Shown: positions 7,080-14,491 of the stretch, in pieces
How positions within the stretch are numbered: the first letter of the stretch is position 1
Layout of the letters: each line of letters opens with the position of its first letter
Origin: a virus
IMG/VR virus record: IMGVR_UViG_3300020156_000445
Coordinates: 1-53,512 of that record
Strand: one strand, 5' to 3'
DNA length: 53,512 bases
The notes under the pieces: generated by a model
Databases searched by the model: none
Told to the model about the DNA's origin: nothing
What the model saw: the letters and a program-made list of their open reading frames with translations, nothing else
Position numbers and translations under genes: made by a program

Positions 7080-8294
7080 GTGGGCAGCCTGACAGCGGTG
7101 AAGGTGAAGGGCCTGAAAGAGCCGGGTCGGTACACGGATGGCGCCGGCCTGATGCTGGTCATCGGCAACGACGGCAGCCGGAAGTGGGTGCTGCGCGTCC
7201 AGGCCAACGGCAAGCGGCGCGACATCGGCCTGGGCTCTGCCAGCGACGTGAGCCTTGCCGACGCACGCGACGCCGCGACGGAGATGCGCAAGGCGATTCG
7301 GGAGGGCCGCGACCCGGTGGCCGAACAGCGGGCCGCCAAGGCTGCCGCAGAGGCGCCGGCGATTCCCACCTTCAAGAAGGCGGCGATCGAGGTGCACGCC
7401 GAACACGCGCCATCCTGGAAGAACCCGAAGCACGCGGCGCAGTGGCTGACCACCTTGGAGCGCTACGTCTTCCCGGCGTTCGGCGACCGGCTGGTGGACG
7501 AGATCACCGGGCCGATGATCCGCGACGTGTTGGCGCCGATCTGGCTGGAGGTCCCGGAGACGGCGCGGCGCATTCGGCAGAGGATCGGTACCGTCCTCGA
7601 CTGGGCGCACGCCAAGGGCTACAGGCCAGCGGAAGCGCCCATGCGGTCGGTGACCAAGGGCCTGCCGAAGCAGGCGAAGGGGCAAGAGCACTTCGCCGCT
7701 CTTCCCTGGGCTGACGTGCCCGACTTCATCGCCCGGCTGCGCGAGACCGATAAGACCGGCCCCATGGTCAAGCTGCTGTTCGAGTTCCTGATCATCACCG
7801 CGGTGCGCAGCGGCGAGGTGCGCGGTGCGCGGTGGAACGAGTTCGACACCGACGCGCGGCTTTGGACCATCCCCAAGGAGCGGATGAAGGCCAAGAAGGT
7901 GCACGTTGTGCCGCTGTCGGACAGGGCGATGCAGATCCTCGAAGAGGCCGGCAAGGCGCGCACCAGCGAATCGGACGATGCGTTCGTGTTCCAGGGCACG
8001 AAGCCCGGCCGGCCCTTGTCGGACATGACGCTGACGATGCCGCTTCGGCGCATGGGCATCGAGGCGACCGCACATGGCTTCCGGTCGTCGTTCCGGGATT
8101 GGGCCAGCGAGGCGACCAACTTCCCGAACGAGGTGGCAGAGGCTGCCCTTGCGCACGCGGTCAGGGACCGCACGGAAGCTGCCTACCGGCGCGGCGACCT
8201 GCTGGAGAAGCGGCGGAAGATGATGGACGCCTGGGCTGCCTTCTGCGAGGGGCGCCGGGGCAAGGTTGTGCCCATGGCCCGCAAGAGGGCCTGA
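7080..8294 (+). CDS. int: P4-type tyrosine integrase (DUF4102 N-terminus)
   Basis: This is a 404-residue integrase. The N-terminal DUF4102 arm-binding domain (about 1-80) begins GSLTAVKVKGLKEPGRYTDG and continues LRVQANGKRRDIGLGS. A core-binding domain follows at about 95-190. Catalytic residues are Arg in TAVRSGEVRGARW near 243, His-Gly-Phe-Arg in ATAHGFRSSFRDW near 331, His in ALAHAV near 358, and Tyr in EAAYRRG near 367. I chose the GTG at 7080 because GGGAG precedes it by about 8 nt and the family starts there. An upstream ATG at 6999 would place the arm repeats inside the gene. It drives integration at tRNA-Ser. Confidence 0.92.
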   Translation: MGSLTAVKVKGLKEPGRYTDGAGLMLVIGNDGSRKWVLRVQANGKRRDIGLGSASDVSLADARDAATEMRKAIREGRDPVAEQRAAKAAAEAPAIPTFKKAAIEVHAEHAPSWKNPKHAAQWLTTLERYVFPAFGDRLVDEITGPMIRDVLAPIWLEVPETARRIRQRIGTVLDWAHAKGYRPAEAPMRSVTKGLPKQAKGQEHFAALPWADVPDFIARLRETDKTGPMVKLLFEFLIITAVRSGEVRGARWNEFDTDARLWTIPKERMKAKKVHVVPLSDRAMQILEEAGKARTSESDDAFVFQGTKPGRPLSDMTLTMPLRRMGIEATAHGFRSSFRDWASEATNFPNEVAEAALAHAVRDRTEAAYRRGDLLEKRRKMMDAWAAFCEGRRGKVVPMARKRA

Positions 8295-8415
8295 GATCTT
8301 GCCCGGCGCTGCCGGGCTACGGAACCGGCGGGGATAGGATGGCCCCCGACAAGCGCGGCACTCCGCCCGCGCTTCCCCGCCGGCCTGCAAGCGGAAATGC
8401 CCTGCGGAGAGGGTT

Positions 8416-9213
8416 ATGTTCATCTCGTCATCCACAGCATTGGACATGTTTTCCAAACACGCGCCGCGTCCCTGGTGCAAAAAGCTGTTGGCGCACATGA
8501 TTTATCAAGAAGAAATTAATGTTTATTTCTCATCTGGTGTGATTGCGGTTCGCGCACGAGCAATTTACGAAGAGGATGTTCAAGAATATTCCGAAGTTAA
8601 TATTCAGCATCGCTATCAACCTGAGGCTTTAGACAAGAAAGTTAATGACGATGGAAGCATTACATTGCCTGCAAGCGCAACCTTGATCGGCACTTTTGAT
8701 GCCGTTGTTGATGAATGGAATGATGTATTCAAGAAAGCACCCGGCTGGCTATTTGCTTCCGATGTGCGCATAGATTGGGAGGGAGGAACTCTTTCTTCTG
8801 ATTTCATTCAGGTGTTTGATGAAGAGCTTTCGCAGTACGACAATAATAACGATGGAGAGGCTAAATATTGCCTCAAGGGGATGTTGTTTTCTCTTGACCA
8901 GATCGAGATGTATGCAATGGAATCAGCTTCTAGCGCTGACGTAGTGCACAAGCGGCAGCCGTCGCCTGCGCCAGTGGGGCGTCCTAAGATACATAATTGG
9001 GAGGGAGCGCTCATACATCTAGTTGCTTTGGCTGATGTGCATGGATTGCCTGATACTCAAGGCGCGAATGCTGCCATTTCTCGACATTTACTCCAGTGGT
9101 TTAGTGATGAGAACCTACCTGAGCCGACGCCATCGGATGGCAAGCGTTATGCCCGGCGCGTGCAACAGGCGATTCAGAAAGTGAAGCAGGCTGGGATGGC
9201 CGATAATAGCTGA
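8416..9213 (+). CDS. Hypothetical protein, AT-richer moron-like gene
   Basis: This 265-residue protein is unrecognised. It has no signal peptide and no clear motif, and is acidic overall, with a Lys/Arg/Gln-rich helical tail (RRVQQAIQKVKQAG). A PAPVGRPKIHNWEGA segment near 185 resembles short linker motifs before DNA-binding tails seen in phage regulators. The coding sequence from 8490 to 8930 is much richer in A and T than the rest of the phage, which suggests recent acquisition from another source. A purine-rich GGAGAGG precedes the ATG. The position next to the integrase is typical for superinfection or defence genes, but that is only context. Confidence 0.6.
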   Translation: MFISSSTALDMFSKHAPRPWCKKLLAHMIYQEEINVYFSSGVIAVRARAIYEEDVQEYSEVNIQHRYQPEALDKKVNDDGSITLPASATLIGTFDAVVDEWNDVFKKAPGWLFASDVRIDWEGGTLSSDFIQVFDEELSQYDNNNDGEAKYCLKGMLFSLDQIEMYAMESASSADVVHKRQPSPAPVGRPKIHNWEGALIHLVALADVHGLPDTQGANAAISRHLLQWFSDENLPEPTPSDGKRYARRVQQAIQKVKQAGMADNS

Positions 9214-9254
9214 AAATAGCCGGAAACAGATTATCGGCCATTTCCGGCCATTTC
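9203..9254. promoter_or_regulatory. Inverted arrays of a 10-bp unit upstream of the excisionase
   Basis: On the plus strand, CGGCCATTTC occurs twice in tandem (9235-9254) and is followed by CGGCC. On the minus strand, two related decamers, CGGCTATTTT and CAGCTATTAT, occupy 9222-9203. The arrays therefore face each other across 12 bp, with the unit length equal to one helical turn. This arrangement suits cooperative binding of a small HTH protein such as the excisionase encoded just downstream. Confidence 0.5.
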
Positions 9255-9288
9255 CGGCCGACTGCCTCGTTCGTTCGTGTCTAGCTTT

Positions 9289-9330
9289 CCCCGTAAGCCG
9301 CTGATTGGCAGCGGCCGTAGCCATACGGGG
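9289..9330 (+). promoter_or_regulatory. Hairpin covering the excisionase ribosome-binding site
   Basis: CCCCGTA (9289-9295) pairs with TACGGGG (9324-9330), and inside it GCCGCTG (9297-9303) pairs with CAGCGGC (9309-9315). The GGGG of the outer arm is the only Shine-Dalgarno-like sequence before the ATG at 9338. If this folds in the mRNA, it would hold excisionase translation low until opened. Confidence 0.4.
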
Positions 9331-9337
9331 AACGCTG

Positions 9338-9508
9338 ATGGACAAGGTTTGTGTCTCGGTTGAAGACGCGCGGAAGGCGCTGAGCATCGGGCGCACCTCG
9401 ATCTACGAGCTGATCAACGCCGGCCGGCTGAAGACCGTGAAGATCGGCCGCCGGACGCTGATCACGACGGCCAGCATTCGGGCGATCACCGGCGAAGGGG
9501 GGGCCTAA
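9338..9508 (+). CDS. xis: Excisionase-like helix-turn-helix protein
   Basis: This 56-residue protein is made almost entirely of a MerR/AlpA-type winged HTH (HTH_17). VSVEDARKALSIGRTSIYEL forms the two-helix unit, followed by the wing AGRLKTVKIGRRTLIT and a short tail. Proteins of this size and fold next to phage integrases are recombination directionality factors that bend DNA for excision, and some also repress. The ATG at 9338 is chosen because the domain begins there. Inverted decamer repeats lie 84-135 bp upstream. The gene begins the rightward replication operon. Confidence 0.75.
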   Translation: MDKVCVSVEDARKALSIGRTSIYELINAGRLKTVKIGRRTLITTASIRAITGEGGA

Positions 9509-9511
9509 ACC

Positions 9512-9898
9512 ATGGCCCCCCGTCGCTCCACCAAGGCCGCCAAGCCCACCATCACCAAGCTGAACGAGCACGCCATCGGCCGAGCCGAGTGGATGCTCCT
9601 GCCGATCGCCATCGCCATCGGTCCGGAGAACGAGAGGACGCCTGCCGGCATGATGGCGGAGTGCCAGGGCCACTTCGCCGTGCACGCCACCTTCTACGGC
9701 GCCGACGAACTGGTGCTCACCCACCTGCCCAGCGGGCTGGTGGTGCGCCGGCATCAGCGGGCGCAGCCCCTCAAGGATCTGGCCGAAGCGATCGAGCCGC
9801 TGCACGACTGGTCGTCATCGGAGTACGACGTCGCGCCCGCCGTGACGAAGGCGATACACGCCTTTGACAAGGCGCAGCTCAACCGCGCGGCCGCGTGA
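9512..9898 (+). CDS. Hypothetical phage protein
   Basis: This 128-residue protein starts 3 nt after the excisionase stop, so the two are probably translated together. The N-terminus is basic (APRRSTKAAKPT), the middle contains a hydrophobic beta-rich stretch (HFAVHATFYGADELVLTHLP) and the C-terminus is helical. It has no recognised family and no signal peptide. From the neighbours it belongs to the early operon that leads into replication. Confidence 0.65.
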   Translation: MAPRRSTKAAKPTITKLNEHAIGRAEWMLLPIAIAIGPENERTPAGMMAECQGHFAVHATFYGADELVLTHLPSGLVVRRHQRAQPLKDLAEAIEPLHDWSSSEYDVAPAVTKAIHAFDKAQLNRAAA

Positions 9899-9905
9899 GG
9901 TCGCC

Positions 9906-10571
9906 ATGTCCACCATCACCAACCTCGGCGGCGAGCGCCTGCGCCGGAAGGTGGCCGCTCTGCCGCGGCGCAGTCCCGCCGACTACGCCACCGGCATCGC
10001 GCAGGATCTCAACCGTCTCGTCCAGGATGGCGGCGGCGATGGCGACCAGTTGGCCGCGTTGGCGGAGCGCGCGCTGCGGCTGGCGGCCCTTCTACGGGGG
10101 CAGCTGGACGCCGAACACGAACCAGCGAGCGCCAACGCCGGCCTGACGACCGAGCGCGAGCCACTTTCAGCCGCTGAGGCACTGGCCGCCGCTGAGGTGC
10201 ATGCGGCCGCGTTCTGGCGGTGCCGGGCGACGGGCGTCGACTGCCGGCGGGTGCAGCACCCGGCGCTGGCCGTGGTGGCGGTGAACGACCCCGCGCCGGG
10301 GCAGTCAACCTGTCAGTTCCAGATGTACGCCAACCCGGATCTCGCTGACGCGGCGTCGTTCTGCATCATCGAGGCGCCCCACGGCGTCGGCGCGGCGTAC
10401 CTGCTCGATACAGCGCTCCACCTGGGCGAGAAGTCGTGGGTCGATCGCGCCGCGCTTCTGGAGGCGGTGGACATGATCGCGTGGGAGCGCGGCGACAGGA
10501 CCTGGGCCGGCGCTCATGGCATGGGGCCTTTTGCCCGCCTCGGCGCGCCGGTCGTGCATCGGAGGTCGTAG
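9906..10571 (+). CDS. Hypothetical early phage protein
   Basis: This 221-residue protein begins at ATG 9906, 7 nt after the preceding stop. The N-terminal 90 residues are helical and charged. A central segment holds two cysteines in FWRCRATGVDCRRVQHP, and the C-terminus has a tryptophan-containing helix. I recognise no domain. The gene sits 5 nt upstream of the replication initiator and was probably co-transcribed with it. A helper role in replication is possible but not shown. Confidence 0.6.
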   Translation: MSTITNLGGERLRRKVAALPRRSPADYATGIAQDLNRLVQDGGGDGDQLAALAERALRLAALLRGQLDAEHEPASANAGLTTEREPLSAAEALAAAEVHAAAFWRCRATGVDCRRVQHPALAVVAVNDPAPGQSTCQFQMYANPDLADAASFCIIEAPHGVGAAYLLDTALHLGEKSWVDRAALLEAVDMIAWERGDRTWAGAHGMGPFARLGAPVVHRRS

Positions 10572-10576
10572 CAGCC

Positions 10577-11464
10577 ATGGCGCGAATTCGCTCGATCAAG
10601 CCAGAGTTTTTCCGGCATCGCAGGTTGTACCTGCTGGAGCGCGAGGCGGGCCTGCCGGTGCGGGTGGCCTTCGCCGGCCTGTGGACGGTGGCCGATCGGG
10701 AAGGCCGGTTCCGGTGGGAACCGGATGAACTGAAACTCGACTGCCTCCCCTATGACGATGTCGACTTTTCACGCGTGCTCGACGCGTTGGCCACGCGTGG
10801 CTTTGTCGTGCGTTACGCGTCACACGGCCGCGAATACGGCGTCATTCCGGGTTTCGTGCGGCACCAGATCATCAACAACCGCGAAACCGCCTCCACGCTT
10901 CCGCCTCCTCCGGAAGATATTGAAAACGCAGAAGAATTGACGCGTGCCTCACGCGTCATTGACGCGTGCCCCACGCCTCTTGTGCAAGGCCAAGGGGAAG
11001 GGAGTGGGAAGGGAGGGGAAGGGAGGGGAAGGGAAAGGGAATCCCCCCTGACGGGGGGAGCAAACGCAGGCGGTCCTGGCACTGAATCCCCTTCGCTTAT
11101 TCCAGACGCTCCGGCCATGCCCAAGCCGATGCGGGGTGCCGAGGTCAAGTTGCTGGAGGACGCCCGCGTGATCTGGAACGACGTGTGCGCGCCTGCCGGG
11201 CTGGCCGCCGTCCAGAAGCTGAGCGACACCCGCAAGAGCCGCCTTAAATCGCGCCTGAAGGAAATGGGGAATAGTCTGGACAGCTGGCGCGCGTATTGCG
11301 AACGCATCACCCGGTCATCGAACCTGCGTGGGGAAAAAAGCCGCAACGGATGGAAGGCTGATTTCGACTACTGCATCCGCGAAGACATCGCCATTCGCAT
11401 CATTGAGGGCCAATTCGACGACAAATCGCCTGCCGCTGCCAAACCGGCGCGCGCGTTCACTTAG
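10577..11464 (+). CDS. Phage replication initiator-like protein (lambda O-type position)
   Basis: This 295-residue protein has an N-terminal winged-helix domain (about 1-110) starting ARIRSIKPEFFRHRRLYLLE and including FAGLWTVADREGRFRW, a form common in phage replication proteins. A low-complexity Gly/Glu/Arg/Ser linker (about 135-180) leads to a C-terminal helical domain with LKSRLKEMGNSLDSWRAYCE, ending in a patch suited to contact a helicase. It lies directly upstream of a DnaB-type helicase, the same order as lambda O-P or other initiator-helicase pairs. Its own coding DNA carries eight 11-bp-phased ACGCGT or ACGCCT repeats and a long purine tract, so the gene probably contains the phage origin. 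Confidence 0.75.
   Translation: MARIRSIKPEFFRHRRLYLLEREAGLPVRVAFAGLWTVADREGRFRWEPDELKLDCLPYDDVDFSRVLDALATRGFVVRYASHGREYGVIPGFVRHQIINNRETASTLPPPPEDIENAEELTRASRVIDACPTPLVQGQGEGSGKGGEGRGRERESPLTGGANAGGPGTESPSLIPDAPAMPKPMRGAEVKLLEDARVIWNDVCAPAGLAAVQKLSDTRKSRLKSRLKEMGNSLDSWRAYCERITRSSNLRGEKSRNGWKADFDYCIREDIAIRIIEGQFDDKSPAAAKPARAFT
10771..10978. repeat. Phased ACGCGT iterons: candidate phage replication origin
   Basis: ACGCGT occurs at 10771, 10782, 10793 and 10815, and again at 10940, 10951 and 10962, with ACGCCT at 10973. Within each group the spacing is exactly 11 bp or 22 bp, one or two helical turns. Phage initiators commonly bind iterons located inside their own gene, as lambda O does. The two groups are separated by 120 bp. 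Confidence 0.65.
10992..11041 (+). other. 50-bp polypurine tract next to the iterons
   Basis: This run of A and G is interrupted by a single T at 11005. It contains at least eight runs of three or more G. It encodes the low-complexity Gly/Glu/Arg linker of the initiator. Such a tract can form triplex or G-quadruplex DNA and would not melt easily, so it is more likely a spacer or structural element than the unwinding region. Confidence 0.5.
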
Positions 11465-11472
11465 GATCAACG

Positions 11473-12828
11473 ATGCAGCCCACCAACGATACATCGCTGA
11501 AGCTGTCGGTGACGCTCCCCGTCAACCCCGACATCGAAGACGCCCTCATAGGGTCGGTGCTGATGGCGCCGAAGCTCTGGCCGAAAGTCGCGCACGTGCG
11601 GCCGTCGGACTTCCACAGTCCGGCGCACGCTTCGGTGTGGGAGGTGATGGCCGAACTGGCGAGCGGAGGAAGCGCTCCCGACCTGATCACCGTCACGGCT
11701 CGAATCACGGCCGGGCTCGATCACGCATCGGACGAAGCCATGGCGTGGCGGAAGCACCTGCACGAGCTGACGCTCAGCGGCGGATACATCGCCCGGGAAG
11801 CCCAGAACTATGCCGCGATCGTCCGTGACTACTCCGAGCGCCGGCGGCTGATCTGGGCGATGCAGGATGGCATTCACGCGGCGGCCGACACCGCCGCTGC
11901 TGATACGGCGGCGCAGGTCGCCGGCGGCGTCATGGCGCGGATCACCGTCGACAGTCGCGTGTCCGACGACATCGAGGACGCCTACGACATCGCCGGCCGG
12001 GTGGTCGACGAACTGGACCGACCCATCGACGTGGTGAGCACCGGCATGCCCCGCCTGGACGCCGCGATGGGCGGCGGCATCCGCCGGGGGACGTTCATCG
12101 GCATCGGCGGCGACCAGAAGGCCGGCAAGTCCACCCTGCTCGGCTCCATCGCCTACAACCTGACCGTCGGCGCGGAAGAGCGCGGCGTAGAGGTCGAGCC
12201 GCTGGTCTACCTGTGCCTGGAGATGAAGCCGGAGACCCAGCTGCAGCGCCTCATGGGCCGCTACATGGGCATGAACTCGGAAGCCTTCACCGACCCGGTG
12301 ACGCGCGCCCAGCCGTGGTTCAAGCGCAAAGCCCAGGAGGCCCAGGAGGCGCTGCGCGGCAAGGGGCTGTTCTTCGCGGCCCGCCCCCGGATGACGCTGG
12401 ACGACCTGAAGGGGACCTTGGCGCGGATCGGGCTGTCGAAGAAGTTCCGGGGCGCGATGGTCGACTACGTGCAGTTGGTGGGCGGCAAGCGCAGCAAGAC
12501 ATCGATGGCCGAACACCTGGACGATGTGAACCAGACCATCGCCGAGACCTGCGTGAACACTGGGCTTTGGGTCATGGCCGCTGCCCAGCTCAACAGCGAG
12601 GGCAAGGTGCGCGGCGGCAGTGGCTTGAACGCAGCGTGCGACATCGCCTTTGCGATCCGGAAGCACCAGGAAGTCTATGGGCAGGACCACGAAGCCCACC
12701 TGGAGAACCTGGCTGCCCGCTACACGCGGCAGCTGAACGTCGGATCCGAGAACTGCGCGGCCTACCGGCTGCGGTCGGATCGAGGTCCCTTCTACGACGA
12801 ATTGGAACTGCCGCCGCGCATCGACTGA
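11473..12828 (+). CDS. Replicative DNA helicase, DnaB family
   Basis: This 451-residue protein has the N-terminal DnaB domain at about 15-115 (EDALIGSVLMAPKLWPKV) and a RecA-like ATPase domain from about 185. Walker A is GGDQKAGKST near 212. The H1a-like LCLEMKPETQLQRLM follows, then Walker B in FRGAMVDYVQLV near 330, and the H4 region near AAAQLNSEGKVRGGSGL. It unwinds DNA at the fork, loaded by the upstream initiator. It starts 8 nt after the initiator stop. The length matches host DnaB, and phage-encoded copies of this kind make replication independent of host DnaB recruitment. Confidence 0.9.
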   Translation: MQPTNDTSLKLSVTLPVNPDIEDALIGSVLMAPKLWPKVAHVRPSDFHSPAHASVWEVMAELASGGSAPDLITVTARITAGLDHASDEAMAWRKHLHELTLSGGYIAREAQNYAAIVRDYSERRRLIWAMQDGIHAAADTAAADTAAQVAGGVMARITVDSRVSDDIEDAYDIAGRVVDELDRPIDVVSTGMPRLDAAMGGGIRRGTFIGIGGDQKAGKSTLLGSIAYNLTVGAEERGVEVEPLVYLCLEMKPETQLQRLMGRYMGMNSEAFTDPVTRAQPWFKRKAQEAQEALRGKGLFFAARPRMTLDDLKGTLARIGLSKKFRGAMVDYVQLVGGKRSKTSMAEHLDDVNQTIAETCVNTGLWVMAAAQLNSEGKVRGGSGLNAACDIAFAIRKHQEVYGQDHEAHLENLAARYTRQLNVGSENCAAYRLRSDRGPFYDELELPPRID

Positions 12829-12896
12829 GCGCGCTCGGCGCGCCCTCGGCGATGCACCGCTGCCCTTGCCGGCCTTGTGGATTGAGAGAAGGCACG

Positions 12897-13682
12897 ATGA
12901 ACAACCGCGAACCGAAGTCGGTGGACCTGGAGGCGCTGGTGCGCTGGGCCATCATGGTCCAGCGTGCTGACCGCGACGACGTGGCGCTGCATGGCGTGGA
13001 ACTCGCCGCGCATCTCGCTTCGCGCTCACGGTGCGGGGCGGACGCGAGCGACCACCCCGCCGCATGGCCGGCAGACAGCCTGGTGCGACTGGGCGACATC
13101 GCCGCCGTCGGCGCCCGCATCGACGGAGGCAGGGCTGTGCGCGGCGTGGCCCCCCGTCTGCATCCGGACGCCGAATCGGTGGTGGCGGTGATCGACCGTA
13201 TGCGAGATGGCCGCCGCCGTGGCTTGGTGCTGCACTACGCGCGGATCGGCGAGCGCCCCGACTGGCTGTGCTGGGAGCAGCGCCTCGTCCCGCTGCCGGC
13301 GGAGAGCGGTGCCGGTCGCGGCGTCAAGCACAAGGTGGCTGGCGAGTGGCAACCGGCACCGGAGCGGTCGGAGATCGCACGCCGCTACGTCGCCCAGGGA
13401 CTGCCCATCGTCGATCGGCATGGCCGCAGCATCCTGGAGCGCGAGGAGCGCGGCTTCGCCTTCCGCCGCGATCCGGACGGTCGGCGTGAACAGCTGGTGC
13501 GGTGGTGCCCGGTGGTGGCGGAGCCGAGCATCGACGAGATCCGCATCGTGAACGACACCTACGCGCAGTGGCACGCCGGGATGATGTGGTTGCTGGGGGA
13601 ACTGGTCGGGGCGCCGCTGCGGGACCACCGCGTCACCGGCTTCCTGGCGCCGTCGCAGCCCTGGAACCAACCGAGGGCTTGA
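12897..13682 (+). CDS. Hypothetical protein, end of replication operon
   Basis: This 261-residue protein follows the helicase after 68 nt, with AGAGAAGG before its ATG. It is Arg-, Asp- and Trp-rich, with HYARIGERPDWLCWEQRLVP and a C-terminal WHAGMMWLLGELVGAPL helix. No family is recognised. The position after the helicase and before the non-coding late-leader-like region is where lambdoid phages keep late regulators or ninR-type genes, so a late-gene regulator is one possibility. Confidence 0.6.
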   Translation: MNNREPKSVDLEALVRWAIMVQRADRDDVALHGVELAAHLASRSRCGADASDHPAAWPADSLVRLGDIAAVGARIDGGRAVRGVAPRLHPDAESVVAVIDRMRDGRRRGLVLHYARIGERPDWLCWEQRLVPLPAESGAGRGVKHKVAGEWQPAPERSEIARRYVAQGLPIVDRHGRSILEREERGFAFRRDPDGRREQLVRWCPVVAEPSIDEIRIVNDTYAQWHAGMMWLLGELVGAPLRDHRVTGFLAPSQPWNQPRA

Positions 13683-13734
13683 CATTTCCCGAAAAGGGGT
13701 TGACGTTCGACCCAGCACGAATTGCGCGTTGACC

Positions 13735-13767
13735 AAGCCGCCCCGGAGAGGATCCGCAGGCGGCTTT
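13735..13767 (+). terminator. Hairpin terminator after the replication operon
   Basis: AAGCCGCC (13735-13742) pairs with GGCGGCTT (13759-13766), followed by TTGTCGTT. It lies 53 bp after the stop of the last replication-operon gene. Confidence 0.6.
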
Positions 13768-13904
13768 GTCGTTCCGGGCCATCGCTTGGGCTGCGAGGTG
13801 TCGTTCGCATGCCACGGAATGGCCTCTTGCGCTTTTTGGTATTTCGGATTTAATCAGCACCGATGAGCATGCTGATACCTCGATCGATTTGGTAAGATGC
13901 GGAA

Positions 13905-13937
13905 CCCCCGCTGGCGGCCACCAGCGGGGGTCCTGCT
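13905..13937 (+). terminator. Strong hairpin in the leader region
   Basis: CCCCCGCTGG (13905-13914) pairs perfectly with CCAGCGGGGG (13921-13930) around a 6-nt loop. Only a weak T-rich tail (TCCTGCTTTCC) follows. It may terminate in either direction or act as an RNA structure. Confidence 0.5.
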
Positions 13938-14296
13938 TTCCTATTACCAACCTAGCAACACTCGCGTCAGATCGAGTATTGCCACGATGGCATTGAGGAC
14001 CGCAATCCAGAGCTCCGCATTGATGAGCATGCCGATCTCCTGTTGCAGCATTTCCCACCGACAGCGGCGGGTTGGTCATCGAAGCATTCAATTCGTAACC
14101 GAATCATTAACCGCAGGCTCTGTGGCGGCCGGGAATGACTATCGTCGTTCATCAAATCGATAGTGTTACGTCGTTTCTCTCATCGTCCATTATGGCTGAT
14201 GTTTTGAATGCGGAAAGTATTGGTCTTTTGATATGCTTATATGTGGTTGAGTATTGGTGCCCCTCTGTACTGGGGCACGAACGACCATAGCTGAAT

Positions 14297-14326
14297 CCCG
14301 CCCGGAGCGATCCGAGGCGGGTTTTT
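14297..14326 (+). terminator. Intrinsic terminator before the late genes
   Basis: CCCGCC and GGCGGG form the outer stem, CGGA and TCCG the inner stem, and five T residues follow directly (14322-14326). It would block rightward transcription into the packaging genes unless an antiterminator acts or another promoter lies in 14327-14470. Confidence 0.65.
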
Positions 14327-14356
14327 CGTTCCTGGGGCAGTCTGGGGAACGTAGTC

Positions 14357-14491
14357 ATGGGCAAGCTCACCTGCCTCAAGCCCCGCGTCGCCACCCTTGA
14401 CCCGCACACCGGCACCGCGGTGGCGCCGCTATCGCCCGAGGAAGCCGAGCGGGACCGGAAGCGAAGTGGCCGATGCTCGCCATCAACATAA
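14357..14491 (+). pseudogene. Short remnant resembling the N-terminus of a phage HNH endonuclease
   Basis: This 44-codon open frame starts at ATG 14357 and begins MGKLTCLKPRVATLD. That pattern of Lys-Leu-x-x-Leu-Lys-Pro-Arg opens many small phage HNH endonucleases encoded just before the terminase genes. The rest of the HNH domain is absent. The frame ends by overlapping the next gene by 19 nt. Either it is a deleted HNH gene fused onto the following gene region or a real small protein. Confidence 0.35.

Larger units (their letters stand above)
13683..14356. ncRNA. Long non-coding segment with three terminator hairpins; possible late leader
   Basis: This segment of 674 bp between the replication operon and the packaging genes has no gene I can support. 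It contains three strong hairpins (13735-13767, 13905-13937, 14297-14326) and a smaller one, GTGCCCC/GGGGCAC, near 14258-14280. The stretch 14150-14270 is AT-rich and could hold a promoter. In lambda the same place carries the late promoter, a short leader RNA and a terminator overcome by antitermination. I infer a similar arrangement, or a small RNA ending at 14326. Confidence 0.35.

Noticed and set aside
11467-12699. Leftward frame opposite the helicase
   Set aside because: The DnaB-type helicase on the other strand explains the coding signal.
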